A stretch of DNA of 64,000 bases, from positions 3,906,001 through 3,970,000 of the forward strand of contig NZ_JAZHSD010000001.1 in NCBI RefSeq assembly GCF_036924745.1. Reading direction: 5' to 3'. Source of the DNA: Bradyrhizobium sp. AZCC 1693 (GTDB lineage Bacteria > Pseudomonadota > Alphaproteobacteria > Rhizobiales > Xanthobacteraceae). Of this stretch, positions 37,491 to 45,214 are shown in pieces (the first letter of the stretch is position 1; every line of letters begins with the position of its first letter). Both the position numbers and the translations under genes were made by a program. The notes under the pieces were generated by a model. The model did no database searches. It was not told the DNA's origin and saw only the letters and a list, made by a program, of their open reading frames with translations.

Positions 37491-38486
37491 ATGCCCTCAG
37501 GCCACTCCTCCCGCTCCGAAATGGAGATCGAACTGAGCAAACTATCCTCGCCCCGGATCTTTTTGGTGCGGATGCTGGTCTTCCTGGTGCTGTGCGCGCT
37601 GATCACGGTCGTGCTCTACAAGCAGATCATCGCGGCGTTCTTTGCCAATCCCGGCCTCAACGCGCTGATTGGCGCGGTGCTCTTGATCGGCACCATCCTC
37701 GCCTTCCGGCAGGTGATCCGGCTCTATCCCGAGATCGCTTGGGTCAACAATTTCCGCATCGCGGATCCCGGGCTTGCGATCGACCGGCGGCCGAAGCTCT
37801 TGGCGCCGATGGCCGCGATCCTCGGCGGTGAGCGCGCTGGGCGGATGACGATCTCGCAGCAGACCATGCGGCATCTGCTCGACTCCATCGCGACCCGGCT
37901 GGACGAAGCGCGCGACATCTCCCGCTACATGACGGCACTTTTAGTGTTCCTCGGCCTGCTCGGCACCTTCTGGGGCCTGATCGAAACCGTCGGTTCCGTC
38001 GGCAAGGTGATCGAGGGCTTGAAGGTCGGCGGCGATGCCGGCTCCCTGTTCGACACCCTGAAGGAGGGGCTGGCGGCGCCGCTCGGCGGCATGGGCATTT
38101 CGTTCTCGTCCTCGCTGTTCGGCCTCGCCGGCTCCCTGATCCTGGGCTTTCTCGACCTGCAGTCGAGCCAGGCGCAGAACCGCTTCTATACCGACCTCGA
38201 GGACTGGCTCGCCTCCACCGTGCGTGAATATGGCGATGGCGCATCCGGCCTCGGCGGCGAATTGCAGCATGCGATGGAACGGATACGCACGGTGGTTGAA
38301 GAGAGCGGCGGCAGCCGCAGCACCACGGCGGCGATGGCCAACCTCGCCGAGGCCATCCAGGGCCTGGTCGCGCATATGCGCACCGAGCAGCAGATGATCC
38401 GCGAATGGGCCGACGGCCAGGGCGAGCAGAACCGCGAGATCAAGAAGCTGCTGGAGCGGATCGCCAAACAGCCCGAGAAGAGCTGA
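37491..38486 (+). CDS. MotA/TolQ/ExbB-like proton channel protein
   Basis: A 331-residue inner-membrane protein. Membrane segments lie near residues 25-45 (FLVRMLVFLVLCALITVVLY), 58-75, 147-166 (MTALLVFLGLLGTFWGLIET) and 200-225 (MGISFSSSLFGLAGSLILGF); the GTFWGLIETVG and APLGGMGISFSSSLFGL patterns are those of the MotA/TolQ/ExbB stator core. The C-terminal 90 residues are helical and cytoplasmic. With the following OmpA/MotB-like protein it probably forms an ion-driven motor that acts on the cell wall; it is not next to flagellar or tol genes, so its output is unknown. An ATG at 37521 is an alternative start. Confidence 0.85.
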   Translation: MPSGHSSRSEMEIELSKLSSPRIFLVRMLVFLVLCALITVVLYKQIIAAFFANPGLNALIGAVLLIGTILAFRQVIRLYPEIAWVNNFRIADPGLAIDRRPKLLAPMAAILGGERAGRMTISQQTMRHLLDSIATRLDEARDISRYMTALLVFLGLLGTFWGLIETVGSVGKVIEGLKVGGDAGSLFDTLKEGLAAPLGGMGISFSSSLFGLAGSLILGFLDLQSSQAQNRFYTDLEDWLASTVREYGDGASGLGGELQHAMERIRTVVEESGGSRSTTAAMANLAEAIQGLVAHMRTEQQMIREWADGQGEQNREIKKLLERIAKQPEKS

Positions 38487-38499
38487 AGCGGAAGGTTCG

Positions 38500-38551
38500 C
38501 GTCCCGGACGCGGCGCAGCACGCCGGTGATGCGACGCAGAGCCGGGACACG
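38500..38551. repeat. Short palindromic repeat between motor-like genes
   Basis: CGCGTCCCGGACGCGGCGCA and GCGACGCAGAGCCGGGACAC match parts of the element at 20647-20764 (TGTCCCGGACGCGGCGCGGC and GACGCAGAGCCGGGAC). It is one arm of that family inserted in the gap between two operon genes. Confidence 0.6.
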
Positions 38552-38567
38552 ATAGTGGAGACAACCA

Positions 38568-39596
38568 ATGGCCCTCGCCCGTGCACGCCGCAATGATTCC
38601 GGTTTCAACTACTGGCCGGGGTTCGTCGACGCACTGTCGACGCTGGTGCTGTCGATCGTGTTCCTGCTGTCGGTGTTTTTGGTGGTGCAGTTCTTCCTGT
38701 CGCAGGAAGTCACCGGCAAGGACAAGGCGCTGGAGCAGCTCAACGCCAAGATTGCGCAGCTCAACGACCTGCTGTCGCTGGAAAAGCTCGGCAAGATCGC
38801 GCTCGACGACCAGATCGGGCAATTGCGCGCCGGCCTCGCCGCCGCGGAGGGCGAGCGCGACCGCATCAAGGGACTTTACGACGGGCTGGCCGGCGCCGGC
38901 GGCGACGCCCAGGGCCGCGCCAACGAGCTCAACAAGGCGCTGGAATCCGAAAAGACGGTGAGTTCGCGGGCGCTCGCCCAGATCGAGGTGCTGAACCAGC
39001 AGATCAGCGCGCTGCGCCGCCAGCTCGCAGCGCTTGAGGAAGCACTGGAGGCTTCCGAGAAGCGCGACAAGGAATCGCAGGGGCGGATCGCCGATCTCGG
39101 CCAGCGCCTGAACGTCGCGCTGGCGCAGCGCGTGCAGGAATTGTCGCGCTACCGTTCGGAATTCTTCGGCCGCCTGCGCGCTATTCTGGGCAATCGCCCC
39201 GATATCCGCATCGTCGGCGACCGTTTTGTGTTTCAGTCGGAAGTATTTTTCGACACCGGTCAGGCTTTGCTGCTGCCCGAGGGCCGCGCCGAGCTCGACA
39301 AGCTCGCCACCGCGCTGATCGATCTGGACAAGCAGATTCCGAGCGAGATCGCCTGGGTGCTGCGGGTCGACGGCCACACCGACATGCGGCCGATCAACTC
39401 GCCGCTGTTCAAGTCGAACTGGGAATTGTCGTCGGCGCGCGCCATCTCCGTGGTGCAATATCTGGTTTTCCTCGGCGTCCCCGCGCAGCGGCTGGTCGCC
39501 GCCGGTTTTGCCGAATTCCAGCCGCTCGATCCCGCTCCCAACGAAGACGCCTACAAGCGTAACCGCCGCATCGAACTGAAGCTGACGGAACGGTAG
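38568..39596 (+). CDS. OmpA/MotB-like peptidoglycan-binding protein
   Basis: A 342-residue protein with one N-terminal membrane helix, NYWPGFVDALSTLVLSIVFL, in which the Asp of GFVDAL occupies the proton-carrying place of MotB. Residues 50-190 are a long coiled coil (ALEQLNAKIAQLNDLLSLEK and so on). Residues 205-340 are the OmpA-like peptidoglycan domain: VDGHTDMRPINS, NWELSSARAISVVQYLV, and NRRIELKL at the end. TGGAGACAACCA precedes the ATG. It pairs with the MotA-like gene upstream. Its stop shares one base with the start of the acetyltransferase gene. Confidence 0.88.
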   Translation: MALARARRNDSGFNYWPGFVDALSTLVLSIVFLLSVFLVVQFFLSQEVTGKDKALEQLNAKIAQLNDLLSLEKLGKIALDDQIGQLRAGLAAAEGERDRIKGLYDGLAGAGGDAQGRANELNKALESEKTVSSRALAQIEVLNQQISALRRQLAALEEALEASEKRDKESQGRIADLGQRLNVALAQRVQELSRYRSEFFGRLRAILGNRPDIRIVGDRFVFQSEVFFDTGQALLLPEGRAELDKLATALIDLDKQIPSEIAWVLRVDGHTDMRPINSPLFKSNWELSSARAISVVQYLVFLGVPAQRLVAAGFAEFQPLDPAPNEDAYKRNRRIELKLTER

Positions 39597-40045
39597 TGAC
39601 CGCAGATTTCACGCTCCGTCCCTATCGCGCCGAGGACGAAGACGCGGCGATCGAGCTGTGGCGGCTGACGTGGCAGCAGGCCTACCCTTCGATTGATTTC
39701 ACCGCCCGCGTGGCATGGTGGCGCGAACGCTGGCGCAACGAGTTGGTGCCGAACGCCCAGATCATCGTCGCCGAACAGGCGGATGCGCTGACAGGCTTCG
39801 TGACGATCGATGGCAGCGGCTATCTCGACCAGCTCGTGGTCAGCCCGAATCACTGGGGCTCGAAACTTGCCGGCGCGCTGGTCGACGAGGCGAAACGCCT
39901 GTCGCCCGATCGCATCACGCTTCTGGTCAACAAGGATAACACGCGCACCATCCGCTTCTACGAACGCAACGGCTTTGCGCATGCCGGCGAGGACGTGAAC
40001 CCGACGTCGGGAAGGCCGGTACTGAAGATGGCGTGGAAGGGATAG
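39596..40045 (+). CDS. GNAT family N-acetyltransferase
   Basis: A 149-residue acetyltransferase. It has the acceptor-side start FTLRPYRAEDEDAAIELWRL, the acetyl-CoA loop region LDQLVVSPNHWGSKLAGALV (the Q/R-x-x-G-x-A loop appears as HWGSKLAG), and the NKDNTRTIRFYERNGFAHAG segment near the end. The substrate is not predictable. The start is GTG at 39596, sharing the G of the preceding TAG stop (TAGTG), so it is translated by termination-reinitiation from the OmpA-like gene. Confidence 0.85.
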   Translation: MTADFTLRPYRAEDEDAAIELWRLTWQQAYPSIDFTARVAWWRERWRNELVPNAQIIVAEQADALTGFVTIDGSGYLDQLVVSPNHWGSKLAGALVDEAKRLSPDRITLLVNKDNTRTIRFYERNGFAHAGEDVNPTSGRPVLKMAWKG

Positions 40046-40093
40046 TCGTCATTGCCCACTCCAACGGCGCAATTGTAGCAATGTCGGCGAGAC

Positions 40094-41950
40094 TCAAATC
40101 CCCTCGAACTGCAGCCGCGCCAGCCGCGCGTACAGCCCGTTCGCTGCAACCAGCTCCGCATGCGTGCCCTGTTCGACGATCCTGCCCTGCTCCATCACCA
40201 GGATGCGGTCGCAGGACAATACGGTGGCAAGGCGATGGGCGATGACGAGCGTGGTGCGGTGGCGCATCAATTCTTCCAGCGCGGTCTGTACCAGCGTCTC
40301 GCTTTCGGCATCGAGCGCGGAAGTGGCTTCGTCGAGCAGTAATAGTGGCGCGTCGCGCAGGATCGCGCGCGCGATCGCGATGCGCTGGCGCTGGCCGCCG
40401 GACAGCGTCACGCCGCGCTCGCCGAGCTGTGCCTCGAATCCATCAGGCAGCCGGCGCAGGAATTCGGTGGCATGGGCCAGATCGGCGGCGCGCTCGACTT
40501 CGGCATCAGTCGCATCTGGCCGGCCAAAGCGGATGTTTTCGCGCGCGCTAGCTGCGAACACGACCGAATCCTGCGGCACCAGCGCGATGCGCGAGCGCAC
40601 GTCAACCGGATCGGCCGACTTGACCGGCACGCCGTCGAGCGAAATCGTGCCGAGTGCGGGATCGTAGAAGCGCAGCAGGAGATGAAACAGCGTGCTCTTG
40701 CCCGCCCCTGACGGTCCGACGATCGCGACTTTTTCTCCTGCCTTGACCGCGAGCGAGACGTTGTCGATCGCAAGCACGTCGGGCCGCGCCGGATAGGCGA
40801 AGCTGACATTTTCAAACCCGACGTCGCCGCGCGCAGGCTGCGGCAGCGCTGCCGGCTGCGGCGGGGCCGCGATCTGCGATTTGACCCGCAGGATTTCGAA
40901 CAGCCGCTCGGCGGCGCCCGAGGCGGCCGACACTTCGCCCCAGACTTCGCTGAGCTGGCCGAGACCGGTGGCCGCGAACGCCGCATACAGCACGAACTGG
41001 CCGAGCCGGCCCGGCGTGATCTGGCCGGTCAGTACGTCGTGCGAGCCGACCCAGAGAATCGCCACGACGCTGGAGAACACGATGAAGATGATGATCAGCG
41101 TCAGCACCGCCCGCGCCCGCGTCGAGCTGCGCGCCGCCTCATAGGCCTGCTCGACCTCGCCGCCGAAGCGGGCCGTCGCCATCCGCTCGCTGGTATAGGC
41201 CTGCACGGTCCTGATCGCGCCGATCAGTTCGGAGGCGTAGGCGCTGGCGTCCGCCAGCGTATCCTGGGCGTTGCGCGACAGCCGCCGCACCCAGCGCCCA
41301 AACGCGACAAGCGGAATCACGATCAGCGGAATCGCCAGCAGCACGAAGCCCGACAATTTCGGGCTCGTGATCACCATCATGGCGGTGGCGCCGATGAACA
41401 GCATCATGTTGCGCAGCGCGATCGATAGCGACGCGCCGACCGCGGATTTGATCTGGGTGGTATCGGCGGTCAGCCGCGACACCAGTTCGCCCGAGCGCGC
41501 GGAATCGAAGAACGCGGGCGACAGCGAGACCAGATGCGCGAACACGTCGCGCCTGATATCGGCGACGATGCGCTCGCCGATCGTCATGACGAGGTAGTAG
41601 CGCGACGCGCTTGCCGCAGCCAGCACCGCGACAATGGCGATCATGACGCTGAAATAGCTGTTGATCAGGGCGATGCCTTCGGGGCTGAAGCCGAAATCGA
41701 TCATGCGCCTGACGGCGATCGGCACCACCAGCGTGGTGATCGCCGCAACCGTCAGCGAGATGAAGGCAAGCGCCGCGCGTCCGCGGTAGCGCGCGACGTA
41801 GGGTGCCAGTTCCAGCAGCGGGCGGAGCCTGGCGCTCGTCCTGGCCGGCGACTGCGTCAGCTGAGCTTCGATGAAGGCCTCTTCCTCGAGCAGGGCATCA
41901 CGCCGTGGAGGCGTGGTTTTGACGTCTTCAAGCTGTTCCGCTGCGCTCAT
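40094..41950 (-). CDS. ABC exporter, fused membrane and ATPase domains (MsbA-like)
   Basis: A 618-residue half-transporter that acts as a homodimer. Residues 60-340 form six membrane helices ([20 protein letters not shown] at the first). The nucleotide-binding domain has Walker [11 protein letters not shown]-loop LVPQDSVVF, signature [15 protein letters not shown], Walker [17 protein letters not shown] and the switch His in LVIAHRL. Lipids, lipid-linked sugars or drugs are typical substrates. ATG 41950 ([10 protein letters not shown]) gives a short cytoplasmic N-terminus; the longer frame is less likely. It is divergent from rpmE. Confidence 0.92.
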   Translation of the reverse strand: MSAAEQLEDVKTTPPRRDALLEEEAFIEAQLTQSPARTSARLRPLLELAPYVARYRGRAALAFISLTVAAITTLVVPIAVRRMIDFGFSPEGIALINSYFSVMIAIVAVLAAASASRYYLVMTIGERIVADIRRDVFAHLVSLSPAFFDSARSGELVSRLTADTTQIKSAVGASLSIALRNMMLFIGATAMMVITSPKLSGFVLLAIPLIVIPLVAFGRWVRRLSRNAQDTLADASAYASELIGAIRTVQAYTSERMATARFGGEVEQAYEAARSSTRARAVLTLIIIFIVFSSVVAILWVGSHDVLTGQITPGRLGQFVLYAAFAATGLGQLSEVWGEVSAASGAAERLFEILRVKSQIAAPPQPAALPQPARGDVGFENVSFAYPARPDVLAIDNVSLAVKAGEKVAIVGPSGAGKSTLFHLLLRFYDPALGTISLDGVPVKSADPVDVRSRIALVPQDSVVFAASARENIRFGRPDATDAEVERAADLAHATEFLRRLPDGFEAQLGERGVTLSGGQRQRIAIARAILRDAPLLLLDEATSALDAESETLVQTALEELMRHRTTLVIAHRLATVLSCDRILVMEQGRIVEQGTHAELVAANGLYARLARLQFEGI

Positions 41951-42129
41951 GAAATCCGACCGGTTTTGCCGCCCCCAGATAGGCCCCGCGGCCCCCTCTG
42001 GCAAATCCGGGCGATTCCCAATCAGGGCTTATACGTAGCTTGTTTTGGCGGGCGGCTTACGTTATAGAGCCGCCAAATCCCGTATCCCCTGACTTTTGCG
42101 ACGGGCGCCGGCGCGCCGAAGGATATGCC

Positions 42130-42357
42130 ATGAAAGCCGAAATTCACCCGAATTATCATACGATTACGGTCGTAATGACCGACGGGACCGAGTACCAGAC
42201 CCGCTCCACCTGGGGCAAGGAAGGCGACAAGCTGAACCTCGATATCGACCCCAAGTCGCATCCCGCCTGGACCGGCGGTTCGCAGCAGCTCCTTGACCGC
42301 GGCGGCCGTGTGTCGCGCTTCCAGAAGAAGTTTTCGGGCTTCCTCAAGAAGGACTGA
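42130..42357 (+). CDS. rpmE: 50S ribosomal protein L31
   Basis: A 75-residue large-subunit protein beginning [20 protein letters not shown] and ending in a basic tail [10 protein letters not shown]. The zinc-binding Cys residues of the C+ form are absent (Asp-Pro-Lys-Ser in their place), so this is the zinc-independent type usual for alphaproteobacteria. ATG 42130 is fixed by homology. A strong terminator follows at 42393-42421. Confidence 0.95.
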   Translation: MKAEIHPNYHTITVVMTDGTEYQTRSTWGKEGDKLNLDIDPKSHPAWTGGSQQLLDRGGRVSRFQKKFSGFLKKD

Positions 42358-42392
42358 GGGTTTTCGGACCGCTCTCCTACCCCCGAAATGCA

Positions 42393-42421
42393 AAACGCCC
42401 CGGTCAGCCGGGGCGTTTTTT
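42393..42421 (+). terminator. Rho-independent terminator of rpmE
   Basis: AACGCCCCGG-TCAG-CCGGGGCGTT forms a ten-base-pair stem with a four-base loop, directly followed by a T-run (TTTTTT). It starts 36 bases after the rpmE stop and has the textbook shape. Confidence 0.93.
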
Positions 42422-42436
42422 GTTGTGCTGTTCGCT

Positions 42437-42563
42437 GTCGTCATTCCGGGATGGTCCGAAGGACCAGACCTCAGGTGCGCAGTTGCGCACCGGGGAATCT
42501 CGAGATTCTCAGGTGCGCAATTGCGCACCTTAGTTCGATGCTTCGCATCGCCCCGGAATGACG
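42437..42563. repeat. Palindromic intergenic repeat with two GGTGCGCAATTGCGCACC cores
   Basis: GTCGTCATTCCGGGATGGTC at the left and GCCCCGGAATGACG at the right are inverted arms. Inside are two copies of the 18-bp core: GGTGCGCAGTTGCGCACC (42474-42491, one mismatch) and GGTGCGCAATTGCGCACC (42512-42529, perfect), plus GAATCTCGAGATTC between them. It separates the convergent ends of rpmE and rcdA. Confidence 0.7.
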
Positions 42564-42570
42564 GATGTAA

Positions 42571-43083
42571 CTACTGCTCGAACGCCGCCTTCAGGCGGTT
42601 GAGCTGCGGCACCAGCGGATTGCCGATCGGGGCCCGTTCAGCAACGGGCGCGTGGATCGAGGTGTCGAGCCGGCGGACCCGCGTCTGCAGGCTCATCGAG
42701 CGCGCAATCAGATCCTGCAATTGCTGCGGCAGCTTTGCGATCATGTCCTCAGCGCCGGGATCGGCAGCCGTGAGCTTGACCTTGGTCTTTTCCCGATTGG
42801 CCTGGGTCAGCGTCATCTCGCCTTCCTTGACCGCGCGATGCAGCAGCAGCCAGGACGCGAGCTGCATCAGGCGGGTGGTGAGGCGCATGCTTTCGGTGGC
42901 GTAAGTGAGGCTGACGGAACGTTCCAGCGCCTTGGCCTCGTTGCGGCCGTCGCCATCGAGATAGGCGGCGGTTTCCTCGACCAGATCCATGCCTTCCCGG
43001 AACAGGGTTCCGAACGCCGCAGAATTGGTGAGCCGCTCGCTGAACAGAACGAGCGCGGATTCGCTTTGCGAACGGTCCGCCAT
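42571..43083 (-). CDS. rcdA: RcdA homologue, DUF1465 family (CtrA proteolysis adaptor)
   Basis: A 170-residue helical protein of the DUF1465 family, whose Caulobacter member RcdA helps deliver CtrA and other substrates to the ClpXP protease with CpdR and PopA. Recognisable stretches are SALVLFSERLTNSAAFGTLF, FREGMDLVEETAAYLDGDGR, and YATESMRLTTRLMQLASWLL; the C-terminal tail is variable and disordered, as in RcdA. ATG 43081-43083 is chosen by homology. Whether it controls the cell cycle in the same way in this organism is inference from the family. Confidence 0.85.
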   Translation of the reverse strand: MADRSQSESALVLFSERLTNSAAFGTLFREGMDLVEETAAYLDGDGRNEAKALERSVSLTYATESMRLTTRLMQLASWLLLHRAVKEGEMTLTQANREKTKVKLTAADPGAEDMIAKLPQQLQDLIARSMSLQTRVRRLDTSIHAPVAERAPIGNPLVPQLNRLKAAFEQ

Positions 43084-43234
43084 GGTTAACGCCCTCACGC
43101 CACTATTTGCCCCACCGGCTGTGAACCACCGGCTTATGATGAACAAATCATTGCTCGGGCGAAGTCGAGAGTCCAGCGGCAACCGGATTTATGGTTTCCA
43201 GCGTATGGGGGCACAAAATAGCCGCGCTGCGCAC

Positions 43235-43264
43235 AAAAAAGAGCCGCCGTTGCCGGCGGCTTTT
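43235..43264 (-). terminator. Terminator-like hairpin, possible small RNA end
   Basis: GCCGCCG (43243-43249) and CGGCGGC (43254-43260) pair around a four-base loop. On the minus strand the stem is followed by TCTTTTTTG, on the plus strand by TTTTG. No coding gene ends here on either strand, so it may terminate a small RNA transcribed leftward from about 43350; that transcript is inferred. Confidence 0.5.
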
Positions 43265-43439
43265 GAAGTTGATAACAGGGAGGCGTCAAACAGAGTGGAC
43301 AGGAGCCACTCGGTGTCCAAACGAGGACGATGCCAGTCATAAAGGAGAAAGCTTAATCCTTCGTAAACGAACGATTTTCTTCAGGGATTATTTGCCATGT
43401 CGGCCAGTGGCCGAGTTTTGAAATTGACTCCAGCCGCTG

Positions 43440-43780
43440 GTCGTCCCTGCGAACGCAGGGACCCATACCGCGTGATCTATCGAGGAGACGCGGTCAGAGA
43501 CGCTCTGCGTTCTCCAACACCCGCTGTCGCTTGCTGAACCGAAGCCGTCTTCCAATGTGCCCCTTACATGGGCCGCGGCGTATGGGCCCCTGCGTTCGCA
43601 GGGGCGACAAGTTGATAGGTTTCGCCTCTTTCCCCACCGTCGTCCTTGCGAAAGCAGGGACCCAAAATCACCGGCGGATTTGATTGAGGGAAAGTCGGCC
43701 AACGGCCCTGCCACAAGGTGGGCCGCGGCGTATGGATCCCGGATCGCGTTCGCTACGCTCACTTGTCCGGGACGACGGGA
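43440..43780. repeat. Cluster of two palindromic repeat elements
   Basis: Four arms are visible: GTCGTCCCTGCGAACGCAGG (43440 on), GCGTATGGGCCCCTGCGTTC (43577 on), CGTCGTCCTTGCGAAAGCAG (43638 on) and GCGGCGTATGGATCCCGGAT with TTGTCCGGGACGACGG (43725-43780). Arms one and two, and three and four, make two adjacent inverted-repeat elements of the family at 273-392. The second right arm is hybrid with the 'TCCGGGACGACGG' type. Confidence 0.75.
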
Positions 43781-43803
43781 GAGGAGATCGGTTTCTAGAA
43801 GTC

Positions 43804-43995
43804 CTACGTCTTGAAGAAACTATTCGCCGCATCCTTCGACGCGCGCTTTTTGGTGACCGCTTCTTGCAGCCGCTCGATTTCCGAATTCAACAGCGCGATG
43901 CGCTCGGTCAATTCTTCGACCGACAATAGCGAGAGGTCCTGGCCGATTTCGTGGGTGATCTTCTTCCGCGGCTTGTCGTCATCCTCGATCGCCAT
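43804..43995 (-). CDS. DUF1192 family small protein
   Basis: A 63-residue acidic protein: an N-terminal charged stretch MAIEDDDKPRKKITHEIGQD, then LSLLSVEELTERIALLNSEI and ERLQEAVTKKRASKDAANSF, the DUF1192 pattern that ends in the conserved A-x-x-FFK. It is a short coiled coil with no assigned function, conserved beside rcdA and the quinone oxidoreductase gene in Rhizobiales. AAGGAG lies six bases before the ATG at 43993-43995. Confidence 0.88.
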   Translation of the reverse strand: MAIEDDDKPRKKITHEIGQDLSLLSVEELTERIALLNSEIERLQEAVTKKRASKDAANSFFKT

Positions 43996-44101
43996 GCGTT
44001 TCTCCTTGCGCTGGGCGGTCCCCGGAGCGGTTGCCAGCCGGGGCCGGGCTGGCTAATCAGGGGCCGCCTTCAAATTCTTGAGCATTTCGCAAGGACAAAT
44101 C

Positions 44102-45100
44102 ATGGAAAAGCTGCCCGCGCAAATGACCGTCGTCGGCATCAGCAAGCCCGGCGGCCCCGAGGTGCTGTTGCCGGAAACCCGCGCCGTGCCCGTCCCCGGT
44201 CCGGGCGAAATCCTGGTCAAGGTGATGGCCGCCGGCGTCAATCGCCCTGATGTCGCGCAGCGCTCCGGCGCCTACCCGCCGCCGCCCGGCGCCAGCGACC
44301 TGCCCGGCCTCGAAATCGCGGGCGAAGTGGTAGCCCTCGGCGCGGGCGCGGCCAAGCACAAGCTCGGCGACAAGGTGATGTCGCTGGTGGCGGGCGGCGG
44401 CTACGCCCAATATTGCATCGCGCAAGACGCGCAGGCGATGGCCGTGCCGCCGTCGCTCTCGATCCAGGAAGCCGGCGCGCTCCCGGAAACGCTGATGACC
44501 GTCTGGCATAATGTGTTCGAGCGCGGCGCGCTGAAGCCGGGCGAAACCTTGCTGATCCATGGCGGCTCATCCGGCATCGGCACCATGGCAATCCAGCTTG
44601 CGAAAGCGTTCGGCTCGAAAGTGATCGTGACCGTCGGCTCGCAGGACAAGATCGACGCCTGCCTCAAGCTCGGCGCCGACCGCGCCATCAACTACAAGAC
44701 CGAGGACTTCGTCGCCGCGGTCAAGGCGGAGACCAACAATGCGGGCGCCAACCTGATCCTCGACATGGTCGCCGGTGACTATGTCGATCGCAATTATGAC
44801 GCCGCCGCGGTCGATGGCCGTATCGTACAGATCGCAACCCTCAACGGACCCAAGGTCACCGTCAACATTGCCAAGGTGATGGTGAAGCGGCTGACCCACA
44901 CCGGCTCGACGCTGCGCCCCCGTACTAATGCGGATAAGGCGGCGATGGTCGCCGCAATCGAGGCCAAGGTGATGCCACTATTGCGCGAGGGACGGGTAAA
45001 ACCGCTGATGGACAGCTCATTCCCGCTGGAAAAAGCCGCCGACGCACACCGGCGGATGGAGACCAGCGCACATATTGGCAAAATTGTGTTGGCGGTTTGA
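44102..45100 (+). CDS. NAD(P)H quinone oxidoreductase, PIG3-like
   Basis: A 332-residue medium-chain reductase without zinc. The N-terminal catalytic part has AAGVNRPDVAQRSGAYPPPP and SDLPGLEIAGEVVALGAGAA; the Rossmann domain has the NADPH motif LLIHGGSSGIGTMAIQLAKA, then GSQDKIDACLKLGADRAINY. These match TIGR02824-type quinone oxidoreductases, which reduce quinones with NADPH. AAGGA lies seven bases before ATG 44102. It is divergent from the DUF1192 gene with about 105 bp between. Confidence 0.92.
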   Translation: MEKLPAQMTVVGISKPGGPEVLLPETRAVPVPGPGEILVKVMAAGVNRPDVAQRSGAYPPPPGASDLPGLEIAGEVVALGAGAAKHKLGDKVMSLVAGGGYAQYCIAQDAQAMAVPPSLSIQEAGALPETLMTVWHNVFERGALKPGETLLIHGGSSGIGTMAIQLAKAFGSKVIVTVGSQDKIDACLKLGADRAINYKTEDFVAAVKAETNNAGANLILDMVAGDYVDRNYDAAAVDGRIVQIATLNGPKVTVNIAKVMVKRLTHTGSTLRPRTNADKAAMVAAIEAKVMPLLREGRVKPLMDSSFPLEKAADAHRRMETSAHIGKIVLAV

Positions 45101-45214
45101 CCGATCGCGCGCGGAGTCAAGGTGGAAACCCTTTGATTCGATTTGCTTTCATGTCATTTATCGCGGCTACGCCGACCCGTTCGCTGGGCCGGGTGAATCG
45201 TTGGTCGCGGAGTA

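Larger units (their letters stand above)
43084..43803. other. Intergenic region with terminator-like hairpin and clustered repeats
   Basis: About 720 bp without a supported protein gene. It contains a hairpin flanked by A- and T-runs at 43235-43264, possibly the 3' end of a small RNA, and four arms of the palindromic repeat family between 43440 and 43780. A 68-codon minus-strand frame (43134-43340) crosses the hairpin and shows no family resemblance. Confidence 0.5.

Noticed and set aside
37491..39596. MotA-like/OmpA-like pair as a Zorya anti-phage system
   Set aside because: ZorA is much longer with a large cytoplasmic tail, and no ZorC, ZorD or ZorE helicase/nuclease genes are adjacent; the next genes are a GNAT and an ABC exporter.
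43134..43340. A 68-residue minus-strand ORF next to rcdA
   Set aside because: It runs through a terminator-like hairpin, has Cys/Pro-rich random composition and no ribosome site at a suitable distance.
43440..43780. Short repeated arms as a possible CRISPR array
   Set aside because: The arms are inverted, not direct, spacers are irregular and no cas genes are present; they match dispersed palindromic elements.
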